DNA from: Theocolax elegans
Lineage: Eukaryota > Arthropoda > Insecta > Hymenoptera > Cerocephalidae
Direction of reading: 5' to 3'
Assembly (NCBI GenBank): GCA_026168455.1
Contig: CM047427.1
Coordinates: 17,187,201-17,251,200 of the forward strand
DNA: 64,000 bases
Numbering within the stretch: position 1 is the first letter of the stretch; each line of letters opens with the position of its first letter. The translations under genes and the position numbers were made by a program. Below are positions 36,737 to 49,887 of the stretch, in pieces. The notes under the pieces are model-generated. The model saw only the letters and a list, made by a program, of their open reading frames with translations. It was not told where the DNA came from and ran no database searches.

Positions 36737-38950
36737 TATGTAAACTGCATATTTTATCAAATTTGAATATAACAATTATAAAGAAAAAAAATACCAGTGA
36801 AATGCAATATCATTGTATAAATTAAAAAATGAACGCGCTGTAAGCATTTCGTTGTAGAATTCGTGTAACGAAGTTTGTTTAATTCGTTAAACCGATAAGC
36901 GTAAAACGTATTGACAACGAATAATTTAATGAAGTATTGTTAATAAAAATACCTTGCGTAGATCAATATTTTCACGAGATCGAGCACTGAATAATTATTT
37001 AAAATTTTAATGCGCTATAACATCAGTTTAACCTTGTTAAATTCATAATTAAAAATTAATAACGAGAATAGCAAAAATGTGTTTCACTGATTATTTTAAT
37101 TAAATAAAGCTTCTTTTATAGTTGCAGGAGCCGAGAAATGCGTTAATTAGTAAAAGTTTCGTTAAAAAAAAGGTAATTTTATTTATATCAAGACTCTCGA
37201 TGTTATCAGTATTCCGAAGTGTTATGAATTTAACTTCATAATAATGTCAAGAGTTTATAACTTGGTCAAAAGTAGATTAAGAAATGCATTTTAACTTCTT
37301 ACAAGTTTGTTTTACAGTATTTTCCAAGAAATACGATTCGAATGAAAATAATATTTATTTATAATATCTCAATTTTTTACTTTCTTTCTCTCTTTCTCTT
37401 CCTCTCTCCCTCGTGTTGATTAAATATATTTTGTTTATTTGGGGATTTAATTCAATTAAGCGTTATCGAACATTAATTTTTCATTAAATTTGTCTTGATA
37501 ATTGATGGTGATTATCGCTAAAAGCTTGTATCGTAAGAAAATATGATGTACTTACTCGCTAAGTAAATTTTGGGGTTTCCAATATTCTTACTAACGGATA
37601 ATGTCTCCTATAAAGTAGCTAAAGTTTTTAATAACTTTGTAATTATAATAGGGAAGTTCAACAATGCAAATCAAAAAACTAATAGTTAAAATATTGAGAA
37701 TATTAACTAAAGTTAAGGGATGAGCATCATGGAGAAAATTCATTGTTTAAAAAATTATTCATTTTTAATTAAAATATTTAAAATATATTGTGTATACTGC
37801 AATGTGGAAAATTTTTTTAATTTTCGTAATTGTTTAAGGTGTAAAAAACTGTTATCGTACTTTCAACTGCGGCGTATTTACTTATAATAATTAATAGAAA
37901 TAAATATTAAAATCAACAAATATTATACAATTCCATAACAATAAAATTTTTTTTCAATGATTAAAATAGGCTTTTAATTAAAAAAAAATATACAAATTTA
38001 TCAATTGTCCTAATTGGTAAATAATTTTTTATTTACGGACAAGCAGATATTTAATTGAATCTAAATGACATTAAATTCAGAAGTTATATATTTGATTAAC
38101 AAAAATTGTATGTACATGGAGAGAAAAAATATCAATAATTACTCTCCTGCTTAGTACTGATTAATATACATGTCAAGTAATTGGGGACCATGATGCAAAA
38201 AGAAAGAAAAAAAGTACTCGTTACTTGATATTTTATTATTCAGTGCTATGAATTACAAGTAGTAAATCAAAAAATTGTTTGAATCGTTTCTGACTTAATA
38301 ATCGTGTATAATAATCATTGCTATTTTTTCTCTCCGTGTAGGTAGGTACCATTTCACTGCCAAATTAATTAAATTTTTAATGTTTTAAAACATTTTAATA
38401 CATTGAATATATATTCTATTCCCTCATCGAGAAAGTTTCATTTAAAAGATACAACAACTAATATGTACATGATATGATTGGTATAACTAACACTTACAGC
38501 TGGAAAATTTTGAAGTACCACAATATATAAATAAACTACAAAATTTAAAATAATATTAATCGTATTTAAATATCATGTAAAATTAATGAAAACAGAAAGA
38601 TGTTTAATGTACTTTAATAATGAAATCCATCTGTAATAATGAAATACGCTACAAACGTGTGTGAGCGTTAATGAAAGAGCATTAATATATCGAAACGACA
38701 GTTGGGAATAAAAATCCATAATCTGCTTAAAGCTGCAGTCAACGAAGATTTAAAAAAAAAGTATCAACAAACCAGATTTAAACAGGAAAGTTTGCTCGTT
38801 ACATCCCTTACATCTCGCGGAGAATTTTATGCAGGTAATTCTGGTGGATTAAACACGCAAACCAATTCGAAAGTTTAGGCGCACACCTACATGACCAATC
38901 GGAGATGTACGTACACATATTCCTTGGTTCTAAATTGATATAAATTCATG
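36737..38950. other. Non-coding AT-rich part of duplication unit 1
   Basis: Nothing recognisable beyond AT-rich sequence and a pyrimidine-rich (CTTT)n-like tract at about 37380-37410. Confidence 0.5.
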
Positions 38951-39131
38951 TTTGCCCAGTGAGTCTGCACAAAGTACGGAATATTTCGCGCGCACGCGTT
39001 TGTATTTGTGTACACACTCACACACTCGTATACACATACCGACATTTACTTTGAAACTCGAGGGAATAATGCCCTACCGAAAATCAAGGATCGTAAATGC
39101 CGAGATGATCAAAGCGCTCGGAAAACTCGAG

Positions 39132-39135
<4 letters not shown>

Positions 39136-39162
<27 letters not shown>

Positions 39163-39180
39163 CGACACACACCGACACAC
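39136..39180 (+). repeat. (CA)n microsatellite with ACCGACAC units
   Basis: A CA run of about 27 bases followed by two ACCGACAC units. The open frames reading His-Thr repeats across it are not genes. The same array is in unit 2 at about 42617-42661. Confidence 0.95.
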
Positions 39181-39270
39181 ACGTCCTTGCATATTCATCG
39201 CGTATTACACGATTTTGAGATCTTACTTCGACTTGCAAATCGTTCCGAGATTTGCATCCCACAAATAGAC

Positions 39271-39482
39271 GAAGAAGAAGAAGAAGAAAGCGTCGATCTT
39301 TTTGCGATCGATGTATAAGAAAACTCAAAAGTTCTTTACTTCGAGAAAGCTTAATTGTTTTAAACCGATGTTACCTGAATTCTCTCCAAGGAATTACGCT
39401 GAGTTTATTATCTTCGAGAAAGTTAGACTCGCGTGTTATTCAGAAATTCGACTTTCCTTCTTTCTTTCTTTCTTTCTTTCTT
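39271..39482 (+). repeat. (GAA)n and (TTTC)n microsatellites
   Basis: GAA repeats at 39271-39289 and TTTC repeats at about 39457-39482. Copies in unit 2 are at about 42752-42770 and 42937-42963. Confidence 0.9.
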
Positions 39483-39676
39483 CGTTTTTTTTACTTACGG
39501 TGGATAGTTTGTTGGGTAACTCGAGCTTCAGGATGAATTAGCTTCGAGCAACGCGAGTTACATTGTAAATAATTAAAACTTGACATAATTGTTTGACAGT
39601 GAGGTAAGACGTCAGTCTGCATTCATTTATCGTCTCTTTGATATCTTACTTTATGTGCCACGTGATACGTAGTCTA

Positions 39677-42612
39677 CAGCTCGTTATTGTAGAATCACTG
39701 TCGAGTTTGCTGGATTGGTCGAGGATGACCTGTACTATGGTGCTGCACATTCCTGTACTTTAAAATAGGAATATTATTTGATACCATAAACTCAAAACAG
39801 CATCTTAGGGAGAGAACAGTGGCTGTAGAGCAATGTTTGGCGGCAATGCGAGCTGTCATATCACGGTGCAACGTGTGCGGTGCTCTGGGAGGTCAACAAT
39901 TTGAACATCTTCATTAATTAAGTTGAAGGTTTAATTTTATTTATTTCTGTCTTAAGGTTACTCGGTTTGTATGTTACTGATAATCATGTCATAATTATTT
40001 AATTTACGTTTTCCTATGCATGTCTTTATTTACTTAATTTGACGAAAAAATCTATGCATTCAAAATAACTGTAATTGATTTTACCGCTTCAATTTGTATC
40101 TTTCCGATTATCTCCATTAGAAACCAAATTCGAGAAAAATATTACAGGAACTTTTTGCTTATTTTAGAGCCTCAAATGCGCTCTCAAAATTTGGGCATTT
40201 AATTTTTAGACACCTCGTATGTAAACTGCATATTTTATCAAATTTGAATATAACAATTATAAAGAAAAAAAATACCAGTGAAATGCAATATCATTGTATA
40301 AATTAAAAAATGAACGCGCTGTAAGCATTTCGTTGTAGAATTCGTGTAACGAAGTTTGTTTAATTCGTTAAACCGATAAGCGTAAAACGTATTGACAACG
40401 AATAATTTAATGAAGTATTGTTAATAAAAATACCTTGCGTAGATCAATATTTTCACGAGATCGAGCACTGAATAATTATTTAAAATTTTAATGCGCTATA
40501 ACATCAGTTTAACCTTGTTAAATTCATAATTAAAAATTAATAACGAGAATAGCAAAAATGTGTTTCACTGATTATTTTAATTAAATAAAGCTTCTTTTAT
40601 AGTTGCAGGAGCCGAGAAATGCGTTAATTAGTAAAAGTTTCGTTAAAAAAAAGGTAATTTTATTTATATCAAGACTCTCGATGTTATCAGTATTCCGAAG
40701 TGTTATGAATTTAACTTCATAATAATGTCAAGAGTTTATAACTTGGTCAAAAGTAGATTAAGAAATGCATTTTAACTTCTTACAAGTTTGTTTTACAGTA
40801 TTTTCCAAGAAATACGATTCGAATGAAAATAATATTTATTTATAATATCTCAATTTTTTACTTTCTTTCTCTCTTTCTCTTCCTCTCTCCCTCGTGTTGA
40901 TTAAATATATTTTGTTTATTTGGGGATTTAATTCAATTAAGCGTTATCGAACATTAATTTTTCATTAAATTTGTCTTGATAATTGATGGTGATTATCGCT
41001 AAAAGCTTGTATCGTAAGAAAATATGATGTACTTACTCGCTAAGTAAATTTTGGGGTTTCCAATATTCTTACTAACGGATAATGTCTCCTATAAAGTAGC
41101 TAAAGTTTTTAATAACTTTGTAATTATAATAGGGAAGTTCAACAATGCAAATCAAAAACTAATAGTTAAAATATTGAGAATATTAACTAAAGTTAAGGGA
41201 TGAGCATCATGGAGAAAATTCATTGTTTAAAAAATTATTCATTTTTAATTAAAATATTTAAAATATATTGTGTATACTGCATGTGGAAAATTTTTTTTAA
41301 TTTTCGTAATTGTTTAAGGTGTAAAAAACTGTTATCGTACTTTCAACTGCGGCGTATTTACTTATAATAATTAATAGAAATAAATATTAAAATCAACAAA
41401 TATTATACAATTCCATAACAATAAAATTTTTTTTTCAATGATTAAAATATGCTTTTAATTAAAAAAAATATACAAATTTATCAATTGTCCTAATTGGTAA
41501 ATAATTTTTTATTTACGGACAAGCAGATATTTAATTGAATCTAAATGACATTAAATTCAGAAGTTATATATTTGATTAACAAAAATTGTATGTACATGGA
41601 GAGAAAAAATATCAATAATTACTCTCCTGCTTAGTACTGATTAATATACATGTCAAGTAATTGGGGACCATGATGCAAAAAGAAAGAAAAAAAGTACTCG
41701 TTACTTGATATTTTATTATTCAGTGCTATGAATTACAAGTAGTAAATCAAAAATTGTTTGATCGTTTCTGACTTAATAATCGTGTATAATAATCATTGCT
41801 ATTTTTTTCTCTCCGTGTAGGTAGGTACCATTTCACTGCCAAATTAATTAAATTTTTTAATGTTTTAAAACATTTTAATACATTGAATATATATTCTATT
41901 CCCTCATCGAGAAAGTTTCATTTAAAAGATACAACAACTAATATGTACATGATATGATTGGTATAACTAACACTTACAGCTGGAAAATTTTGAAGTACCA
42001 CAATATATAAATAAACTACAAAATTTTAAAATAATATTAATCGTATTTAAATATCATGTAAAATTAATGAAAACAGAAAGATGTTTAATGTACTTTAATA
42101 ATGAAATCCATCTGTAATAATGAAATACGCTACAAACGTGTGTGAGCGTTAATGAAAGAGCATTAATATATCGAAACGACAGTTGGGAATAAAAATCCAT
42201 AATCTGCTTAAAGCTGCAGTCAACGAAGATTTAAAAAAAAAGTATCAACAAACCAGATTTAAACAGGAAAGTTTGCTCGTTACATCCCTTACATCTCGCG
42301 GAGAATTTTATGCAGGTAATTCTGGTGGATTAAACACGCAAACCAATTCGAAAGTTTAGGCGCACACCTACATGACCAATCGGAGATGTACGTACACATA
42401 TTCCTTGGTTCTAAATTGATATAAATTCGTGTTTGCCCAGTGAGTCTGCACAAAGTACGGAATATTTCGCGCGCACGCGTTTGTATTTGTGTACACACTC
42501 ACACACTCGTATACACATACCGACATTTACTTTGAAACTCGAGGGAATAATGCCCTACCGAAAATCAAGGATCGTAAATGCCGAGATGATCAAAGCGCTC
42601 GGAAAACTCGAG

Positions 42613-42643
<31 letters not shown>

Positions 42644-43152
42644 CGACACACACCGACACACACGTCCTTGCATATTCATCGCGTATTACACGATTTTGAG
42701 ATCTTACTTCGACTTGCAAATCGTTCCGAGATTTGCATCCCACAAATAGACGAAGAAGAAGAAGAAGAAAGCGTCGATCTTTTTGCGATCGATGTATAAG
42801 AAAACTCAAAAGTTCTTTACTTCGAGAAAGCTTAATTGTTTTACCGATGTTACCTGAATTCTCTCCAAGGAATTACGCTGAGTTTATTATCTTCGAGAAA
42901 GTTAGACTCGCGTGTTTATTCAGAAATTCGACTTTCCTTCTTTCTTTCTTTCTTTCTTTCTTCGTTTTTTTTTACTTACGGTGGATAGTTTGTTGGGTAA
43001 CTCGAGCTTCAGGATGAATTAGCTTCGAGCAACGCGAGTTACATTGGTAAATTAAAACTTGACATAATTGTTTGACAGTGAGGTAAGACTTCAGTCCATT
43101 CTTTACGTTTCTCTTTGATATCTTTTACTTTATCCACGTGATACGTAGTCTA
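39677..43152 (+). repeat. Tandem duplication, unit 2 (3476 bp)
   Basis: The head-to-tail copy of unit 1. It carries the right part of the mariner-like remnant (39677-40217) without its left end, showing that the duplication happened after that transposon inserted. It ends at the same motif, ACGTAGTCTA (43152), and then continues into unique sequence. Confidence 0.95.
39810..39917 (+). pseudogene. Second copy of the transposase tail remnant
   Basis: Identical in sense to 36329-36436, duplicated as part of unit 2. Confidence 0.65.
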
Positions 43153-46100
43153 GATTCTTAATAGTTTATTCAGTTTTACGATGTATCTTTATACAAATAG
43201 ATTACTATTTAATTTTTTCTCTCGTTAAATTATCAAAACGCTTTTTCTGGATAGTTTACATCAAAATTCGCTTTATATAATTATACAATTATTAAAAACG
43301 AAGCGTTTGTGAAAAATCGATAAATCGATCCAGCGATTATTTAATGCTGAGCATTTTCTAAAATAGCTAACATAATATTATAAATTGATAATAGGAATAT
43401 ATTTTATTCATCTAATTGTGTTTTATGCCACAAATAATATTTTATTAATTTAACACCTGTTACTCATATATTAAAGATAATTAAATTATCAAAATTATGA
43501 ATATTAGAAAAAGTTGTGATTCTATATTGAGTAGAAATAATAGAAATGTGCAAGCTCTTTTCATAGGTATAAGAAATTGGTTGTTACATGGTATCAAAAA
43601 AAATCAATGTAACTTTATTACTTTATTATGTGAACATGGGATATTTCTATCCGATTCAGTTCGCACACTGATCTCTTCGTTCTCATAAGTAAAGAAAATG
43701 TGGACTTTACATTACGGTAGAAATGTCTCAAACAATAATGTAACTTTAAAACTTGTAGGTGTTACAAAGAGTTCACGATTTTCTCTATTTTATTATCATT
43801 ATATTCATAAGCTAAAAAATGAGTAAAAATACGATGTAACTAACGAAGCTAAAACAGATACTGTTAAAAATTGTTTCAATTGACGTTTGAAGTTTATTCA
43901 ACAAATGCGTATTTAATTATTTAATAGTTTAAAAGAAAACGTACTAGATATTTAATAAGAATTAAATACTTGACGTTTCTACACCAAGAAATGTTTAATT
44001 TTTGCGGTATATTGAACGAAAATTTAATATATTAATAACAAGAAATTGTTCAGTTACAATGAAACGATTAAGTCTCTGACATTGAACGCGTTTTCAACTT
44101 TAGTTTAACAATGGAAAATTGTCTTTTCGGATTTGTGTACGTTGAAAGTACAATAAGTTATAAACTCCCACAAGATTCTATTCTCTAACCACTTTTATTT
44201 ATCTTTATGGTGAATCGCTCGAAGAATGAAACTAACCGAAGGAAAGTGCTTTGACACTGTAATCTATATATACCCTTGAGTTAAGTCTTCAAATATTTAA
44301 CAGGAGGATTACTAAATATATTCTTAGGTGTGAAATGCGTTTAACGAAACAATAATACAGTGCTAACTCGAGTGTTAATTAAATATACTTTTCCTGTTTT
44401 CGTATATCATTCTTTAAATACTAATTAAATTTGATGGTATGCTTTAACTACCAAATATGTATTCAATAAAAATTAACTTTGGAAAGTTCATCGCATATTA
44501 CATACATTTATCCGTAACGTATAAAATATCGAGGAATTGACGTCTGTAGTTTAAAAGACGAACCTCGATATTCAAAGTAAAGTTAGTCGTTTTATCAAGA
44601 TACCCCATTTCATTGCTTTCACTTTTATGAAACTAAACAAAAAGGCGCGAAGAAGAGAAAATGAAAAAAAACAGAAGAAGTAAGCATAACGAAATTAATG
44701 TTTCGCAAAAGCGTGCGAATTTTCAATCTTATTTGACTTGTTCGAATGCACAACACTTTCGTTCCCTTTCAGGTATATAGCGGAAGAAAGCTGGAATTCT
44801 CCATTATTCATGAATCGTCGAGAAAGGAATGAGCGTAGTAGAGAGAAGAAGTCCGATAAAAAAGAAAAACTCAGGGTGGGTGAATATCCTTTTTCTTCAA
44901 CCCTTTCTTTTTATTCTGTCGTCCTAAACTCTCTCACCCATCCAGTCTCCGACCAATAAACCCAACCCTCTCACCTCAAACCTCGAAGCCGGATATACGC
45001 GGATAAAATAATGGGGATTAAGCCTTTCGTCCGGTTAGAAGAAACTCTGCTCGCGTGGGTAGAAGAAACGTTGCATCTAAATATTAGCCACTTTTTTCCC
45101 CTCTATCTTCCATCTTCTTTTTTATCCCGTTCCTCTTATCAGATCTCGCGCGCATTCGGGAGGGGAAAAATAGTGAGAAATGGCGCTTTTATTCCGTCAT
45201 TGGAATCGCATGAAATTTTATATGCCGGTTTAGCGTCACTTACGCGTGGTTTTAGGTGAATAATAGCTATACCTCTCAACCTCTCCACCCCCACCCACTC
45301 TTCCTCTCTCTCTCTCTCTCCCTCCTTATATTACCTTCGGTAGTTTTACGATTTTCGTTTCGGATAATAGTGGATGTCTTGAAATTGAATTCATTGTACG
45401 ACTCTCCACTTGTATGAGGGGAATTAAATGTTTTCGATTTTCTAACTATACGTCCGGTGTAAACTTAATTGAATCAATCGTTGTCAGTTTGGCATTCAGT
45501 TACAACGGCTTCTCATTCGAAGTTTATTAACGTTTATATCATCTGGATAATAATGCGAAACATGGTTAAATATCAGTTGATCGTGAAAAATTGGTATTTT
45601 TATCGACACATTTTGTTGACGGGATCAACTGATTTACTGTTACGTACGCTATAAAAATTTCCCTTTATTTCTTCCTATTTAGGAAATAATGCATAAAATG
45701 TATTTTTAGATCGTTTTCATACATGAATGCAAGGTTAATGCCTATGTTTTAAAAGAATCACGTTACACTTTAAATTGCTGAAGGGAAGAAAAGTGTGAGG
45801 ATGTCCACAAATGTCTCTTAAATCACGTTTATGTAGTTTCTAGGAAACATGAAAAGCTAATGCATTATTCAACACAAAATCTTCTAAAAAAATCAAGGAG
45901 GAAAGTTACATAACTGACTTTTCCACAAGAAAATTCAATAAGAATCTTGACGCTTTAGCCTAAGACGGAATTAAACATTGTACCTATTATTCAAATTTAT
46001 ATGTTGCATTCTTCTTATATAATGATTCAACATACAAACTACTTTTACTTATTTATTGTAACCTTGTTTACTATTCTGCAATAATGCTATTTTGTCGAAA

Positions 46101-47000
46101 TAGTATTACACTTAAGTAAATTGGAAAAAATTCACATCCATGTAGTTTAATCCCAAATAACAATGATTATAAGTTATTTGAATTCCGTTACCGTTGTTGT
46201 ACATGTAAAAAATTTGTACCAAAAAGGCTGACCTATATTCTTACTTTTTTTATAACGATTCGTCAATATGTAAAGTAATGGAATTACATTTTCAAATATA
46301 ATCTTAATGAAATAGAAGCCCGAGAATAATTGAATAAAACTGTCGATAAAACTATTGAGTTTTCAAATATATTTTAAGGTTGTAACGTGCACGTTTGATT
46401 GCGCGACATTATTAGCTCTGAAAAGAAGTGTAGGTGAAACTAGATAGATGCGCCTTGCTCTCTCTATAACAGCGTAGGCTGTAGATTTCTTAAGTTTGTA
46501 TGTGTGTGTGATTCAGTGTAGGGTTCGATAAGCTTTCAAGATAAAGAAATGAAATTATTTTAATAATTTATTCTTTAATTTAACTCATAGTTCTGTCTCT
46601 TTGATGTCTAGCACTTAATGGCTACCACATCCTAGAAACTTAATTGACAAAGCAGAATCGATGCATGGCATCCATTTACAAATTCATTATACAAAATGAA
46701 AATCGGTCGAATGATGGTTGTTTAAGATCGTTCGGATCAATCCTTGTATCTCCTTAAGACGCAGATTTAGTTGCGGGAGCTGGAAATTTCTAGTAGCCAT
46801 TTACTGATATTGAGCCGAGTAATTTATTTTATTTATTTAGATAACAAGAATTGTTAACTTTCTTGAATTTGCTTTAATTTGGATGAAAATTATTATTTAA
46901 TTTTCACCAAAAAATAAAAAAATAAGCAAAATAATTTTTAATGCAAATATCGTTTATTTGCATTAATTTAGTTAATTTTCTCAAATTAAAAATTGTTTAA
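43153..47000. other. Non-coding sequence with GC-richer island
   Basis: No gene called. A purine- and pyrimidine-rich island at 44640-45340 has short open frames (44738-44959, 45011-45259) and a (TC)n tract at 45304-45320. I do not trust either frame as coding. The rest is AT-rich. Confidence 0.5.
44525..44572. other. Bulged hairpin, about 48 nt
   Basis: AATATCGAGG (44525-44534) pairs perfectly with CCTCGATATT (44563-44572), and an inner CGTCT/AGACG stem follows after an asymmetric bulge. The stem is short for a microRNA precursor. Confidence 0.5.
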
Positions 47001-47068
47001 ATATGTCGGGATGCGAACTCCGACATACGTATAGGCATATACCTTGACCATTACGCTATATCAGAATT
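47001..47068 (-). repeat. tRNA-derived sequence
   Basis: The minus strand reads TATAGCGTAATGGTCAAGG (A-box/D-arm-like), an anticodon-arm-like GTATATGCCTATAC, then GTCGGAGTTCGCATCCCGAC (T-arm with B box). The T arm carries an extra base, and the acceptor stem is not clear, so this is a tRNA pseudogene or SINE head rather than a working tRNA. Confidence 0.55.
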
Positions 47069-47955
47069 CACTTAGTTTTAGACTTATTGTCTATAAGACC
47101 TTAAAGTGAGGCGTCACAAGGTTAAGTACTCGTAATTACTTTACAAAATTCACTGGTGTTTGTATGCAAGTATATTGTGTAGCTACCTTTAAAATAATCA
47201 AGTACACATAAAGCATCATCCTTGAGGGTTTTGGCTCAATTAATACAATTTTTTTAATATCATCTAGCAACAGCCTGTCATACTACGAACGTTTTGGGAC
47301 TGTTCCTTGATGATGGACATAAGCAAATCAAGAATATTGTATTAATTTAGTTTTTTCGATGAACACGATTCAATAACTTGGACTTTATGCCTGGTTCAGA
47401 CATTTACAAGTTATGTTCATAAGTTGCATTTATAAGAGAAGAATAAGAATAAGAAACTGTTTTAGTCTAAAATAGTAAGAAGATGTATTTAATTGTTATA
47501 AAAACTTTACGTAATTACCTTTAGTCTCACTCATTAAATCCCATAAATAACGAAAAAAGTTTAGCCTATGCCTAAATATTTATTTTTTACAACATCTAGA
47601 TAAAATCTAGCAAAACTGGCCCAAGACTAAATGTTTTATATATACATATATAACATTATGTCCCGAGATGGAATTTGTTAAAAACGTTTTCTAGTTTACC
47701 TAGTTATTATCTGTCAATTGAGTGAGTGCATACGTTGAAAAACAGTATTTTCAGAGATGACATAAAATTAAAATAGAAAATTATAATGCTACACATATTG
47801 ATACTATTATTTAATCAAAATAGTCACTGACTGAATTCGTGAATTTCATTTAATTTTTATTAAATTTTAATATAAGTATGATATGAAGACTTGTTTTTCT
47901 CATTAAATATGTATTTACAGGTTCACTGTATTCGAGTATGTAAACAATTAATTTT

Positions 47956-48026
47956 AAAATTGTAAAATCTAATTATTTGTAAAACTAATTATTTTCAAAT
48001 TTTAAATAATTAGATTTTACAATTTT
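47956..48026. other. 71-nt hairpin with 23-bp perfect stem
   Basis: Arms 47956-47978 and 48004-48026 (AAAATTGTAAAATCTAATTA plus TTT, and its complement) are perfect inverted copies around a 25-base loop. The dimensions resemble a microRNA precursor, but the arms are very AT-rich and could be a tiny palindromic repeat. Confidence 0.6.
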
Positions 48027-49465
48027 CAGTTTATTTACTTAACAAATTCAATTCGGCAAATCTCTAGATAATTGTTTGAAGAAAAAACTGAACTTTTACG
48101 TATTTTAATAGAATAAAAATGAAAGAAATTCATAAAAACCGCATCAATGTTTGTAGGATCATAACTATTTATTTTAATTCTATTTTAACTTTAAAAATAC
48201 TGCTTTTTAAGATATATACTCACTTATACATACTGAAAGATAATACTGGTACTAAAAAATATTTTGGTTTAAACAGAGTCCATGACTTGCAAAGTAACTA
48301 CTTTAAAACTATCAATTTAATCAAGCTCTCGATAGTCCCCCGAAATTTTTTCCCTAATATTACTGAGCGGAGGTGTCAAATAATTAGAGAACTGTCAAAT
48401 CAAAATTACCAGCTTCTATTACAAAAATATCGGATAATTAATTGTACAAATAATTCAATTTTGATCGTGAAAACTTTTATTTCTGGACACATAGCCAGTA
48501 ATCAATATTTTTAAAATGCAGCTTTGAAAATACATTATATATACACTTAGAAAAGTAATTATTTGCTTTAAAAAAAGTAGTGTATTTGCCATTGTTTTAA
48601 AATCTCTATTTAGTGGCAAATGTCAATTTCTTAACTATTAGAAAATATTCTTTAATAAAAAAGCAATCTAATTATTACTAATGGAAATAAATTTTAAACT
48701 AATTTATAAAATTAAGATTATTATTAACGAAGGAATATAATTATATATCCCACTGAATATAATCGTTTAGTCCAATTAGTAAATATATTTAATTACCCTA
48801 ATATATGAGAGTTAGGTAGACATACTTATATCATTAATGCATAAAATTTACTATGAAGCTCAAATATAGTCGTCGAGTCCCTTTAGCGGTGCGAGAAAAG
48901 ATTATCCTTACGACGCATCATATTAATAATAATATTTCATTTATTACGTATTAATAAAAAACGTCTTAATTAATACAAAATACTATAATCGTTTTTGACC
49001 AAAAATTCAAATTACTGGATTCTTAATAGTTGAGATATCTGCCTTTCGCCCTATTCTAATCCACATTTCTTAACAATTAAGAAATATTCTCTGACTCAAA
49101 GAATCTCTTATCTCAGTGTATATTATGTCCTTAAATTTATTAAAGAAAATTTTATTTTCTCAAATATTTTAATAAGTTTTAGAAATATTAATAGCTATAC
49201 ATAAATTTCAGCAAACTTCTGGATATATATATATATTTATATATATTCGGGTATTACTTCATTTGATAAACATTTTAGTATTTTAAATAAACAAATTTTC
49301 AGTATTTTTTAAACGACTGCATAAAGTCGTTTGAAAAAAGTATAAAATCTCTGATTGATCAATATTACGAGCGAGAAATACATAACGTGTATATATATAT
49401 ATAGGTATAGAAGGATCGTAAATATGAACGTCCTAACAAATCCGTTATCTGACTTTGTGTTACAG
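48027..49465. other. Non-coding AT-rich sequence, presumed intron
   Basis: A 131-codon plus-strand frame at 48119-48514 is the longest here but is AT-driven, Ile/Asn-rich and matches no family. The stretch leads into the acceptor of the dpr exon and is most simply read as intron. Confidence 0.5.
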
Positions 49466-49887
49466 AAGCGCGAGCAGAGATAAGCGGGCCGAGTGAGAAA
49501 TTCGTGCGGCCAGGAAGCACGCTGCAGCTCCACTGTCTCGTAAAAAAGTCAACGGAACAGCCGCTGTTTTTGTTCTGGTATCACAATCAACGAATGATCA
49601 ACTACGACGTGGAGCAAGGCGTGAACGTGAGCACCGACCTGTCCGCTCGAGAATCTTGGCTAGAGGTACCACGAGCTTCGGGACGTCATTCGGGTAACTA
49701 CACGTGCGAGGCGAGCAACGCCACACCCGCACGAGTGTTCGTCCACATTTTCAACGGAGACAATCCAGCGGCGATGCAGCACAGTCTGGCGAGTTCGCCC
49801 TCGGTGATCGCGTGCTCCGCACTGGTCACTCTCAGCACCGTCATTAAGCTTGCCCTTCAACATCTCCACGTTTACGCGGGCAGCTAA
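49466..49887 (+). CDS. Dpr-family protein, last coding exon (second Ig domain)
   Basis: Dpr proteins are neuronal cell-surface immunoglobulin proteins that pair with DIP partners in synaptic specificity. This exon follows an acceptor TTGTGTTACAG (AG 49464-49465) and adds 139 residues ending at TAA 49885-49887. The Ig fold is clear: Cys23 (LQLHC), Trp37 (FWYHNQRMINYD), and Cys80 in SGNYTC. The run VNVSTDLSARESWLEV and the segment VHIFNGDNPAAMQHS are Dpr hallmarks. Possible N-glycosylation sites are N53, N77 and N84. The tail (about 112-133) is hydrophobic, fitting a GPI signal or membrane anchor. The first Ig exons and signal peptide are not seen in the window, so they should lie upstream beyond long introns. 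The paralogue cannot be decided here. Confidence 0.9.

Larger units (their letters stand above)
36196..39676 (+). repeat. Tandem duplication, unit 1 (3481 bp)
   Basis: Starts CAGCTCGTTATTGTAGAATC inside the transposon remnant and ends CACGTGATACGTAGTCTA, followed at once by unit 2. Unit 2 matches over its whole length with roughly 20 scattered differences, mostly one-base changes in homopolymers, plus a cluster of differences in the last 100 bases. It carries no gene. It includes the right half of the transposon and microsatellites near 39136-39482. Confidence 0.95.

Noticed and set aside
38952..39328. Open frames with His-Thr and Val-Cys repeats over the CA tract (and their copies at 42433-42809)
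   Set aside because: They are translations of a (CA)n microsatellite in several frames and on both strands; no gene signal.
48119..48514. 131-codon plus-strand frame upstream of the dpr exon
   Set aside because: Ile/Asn/Lys-rich, as expected by chance in AT-rich DNA; no domain recognised.
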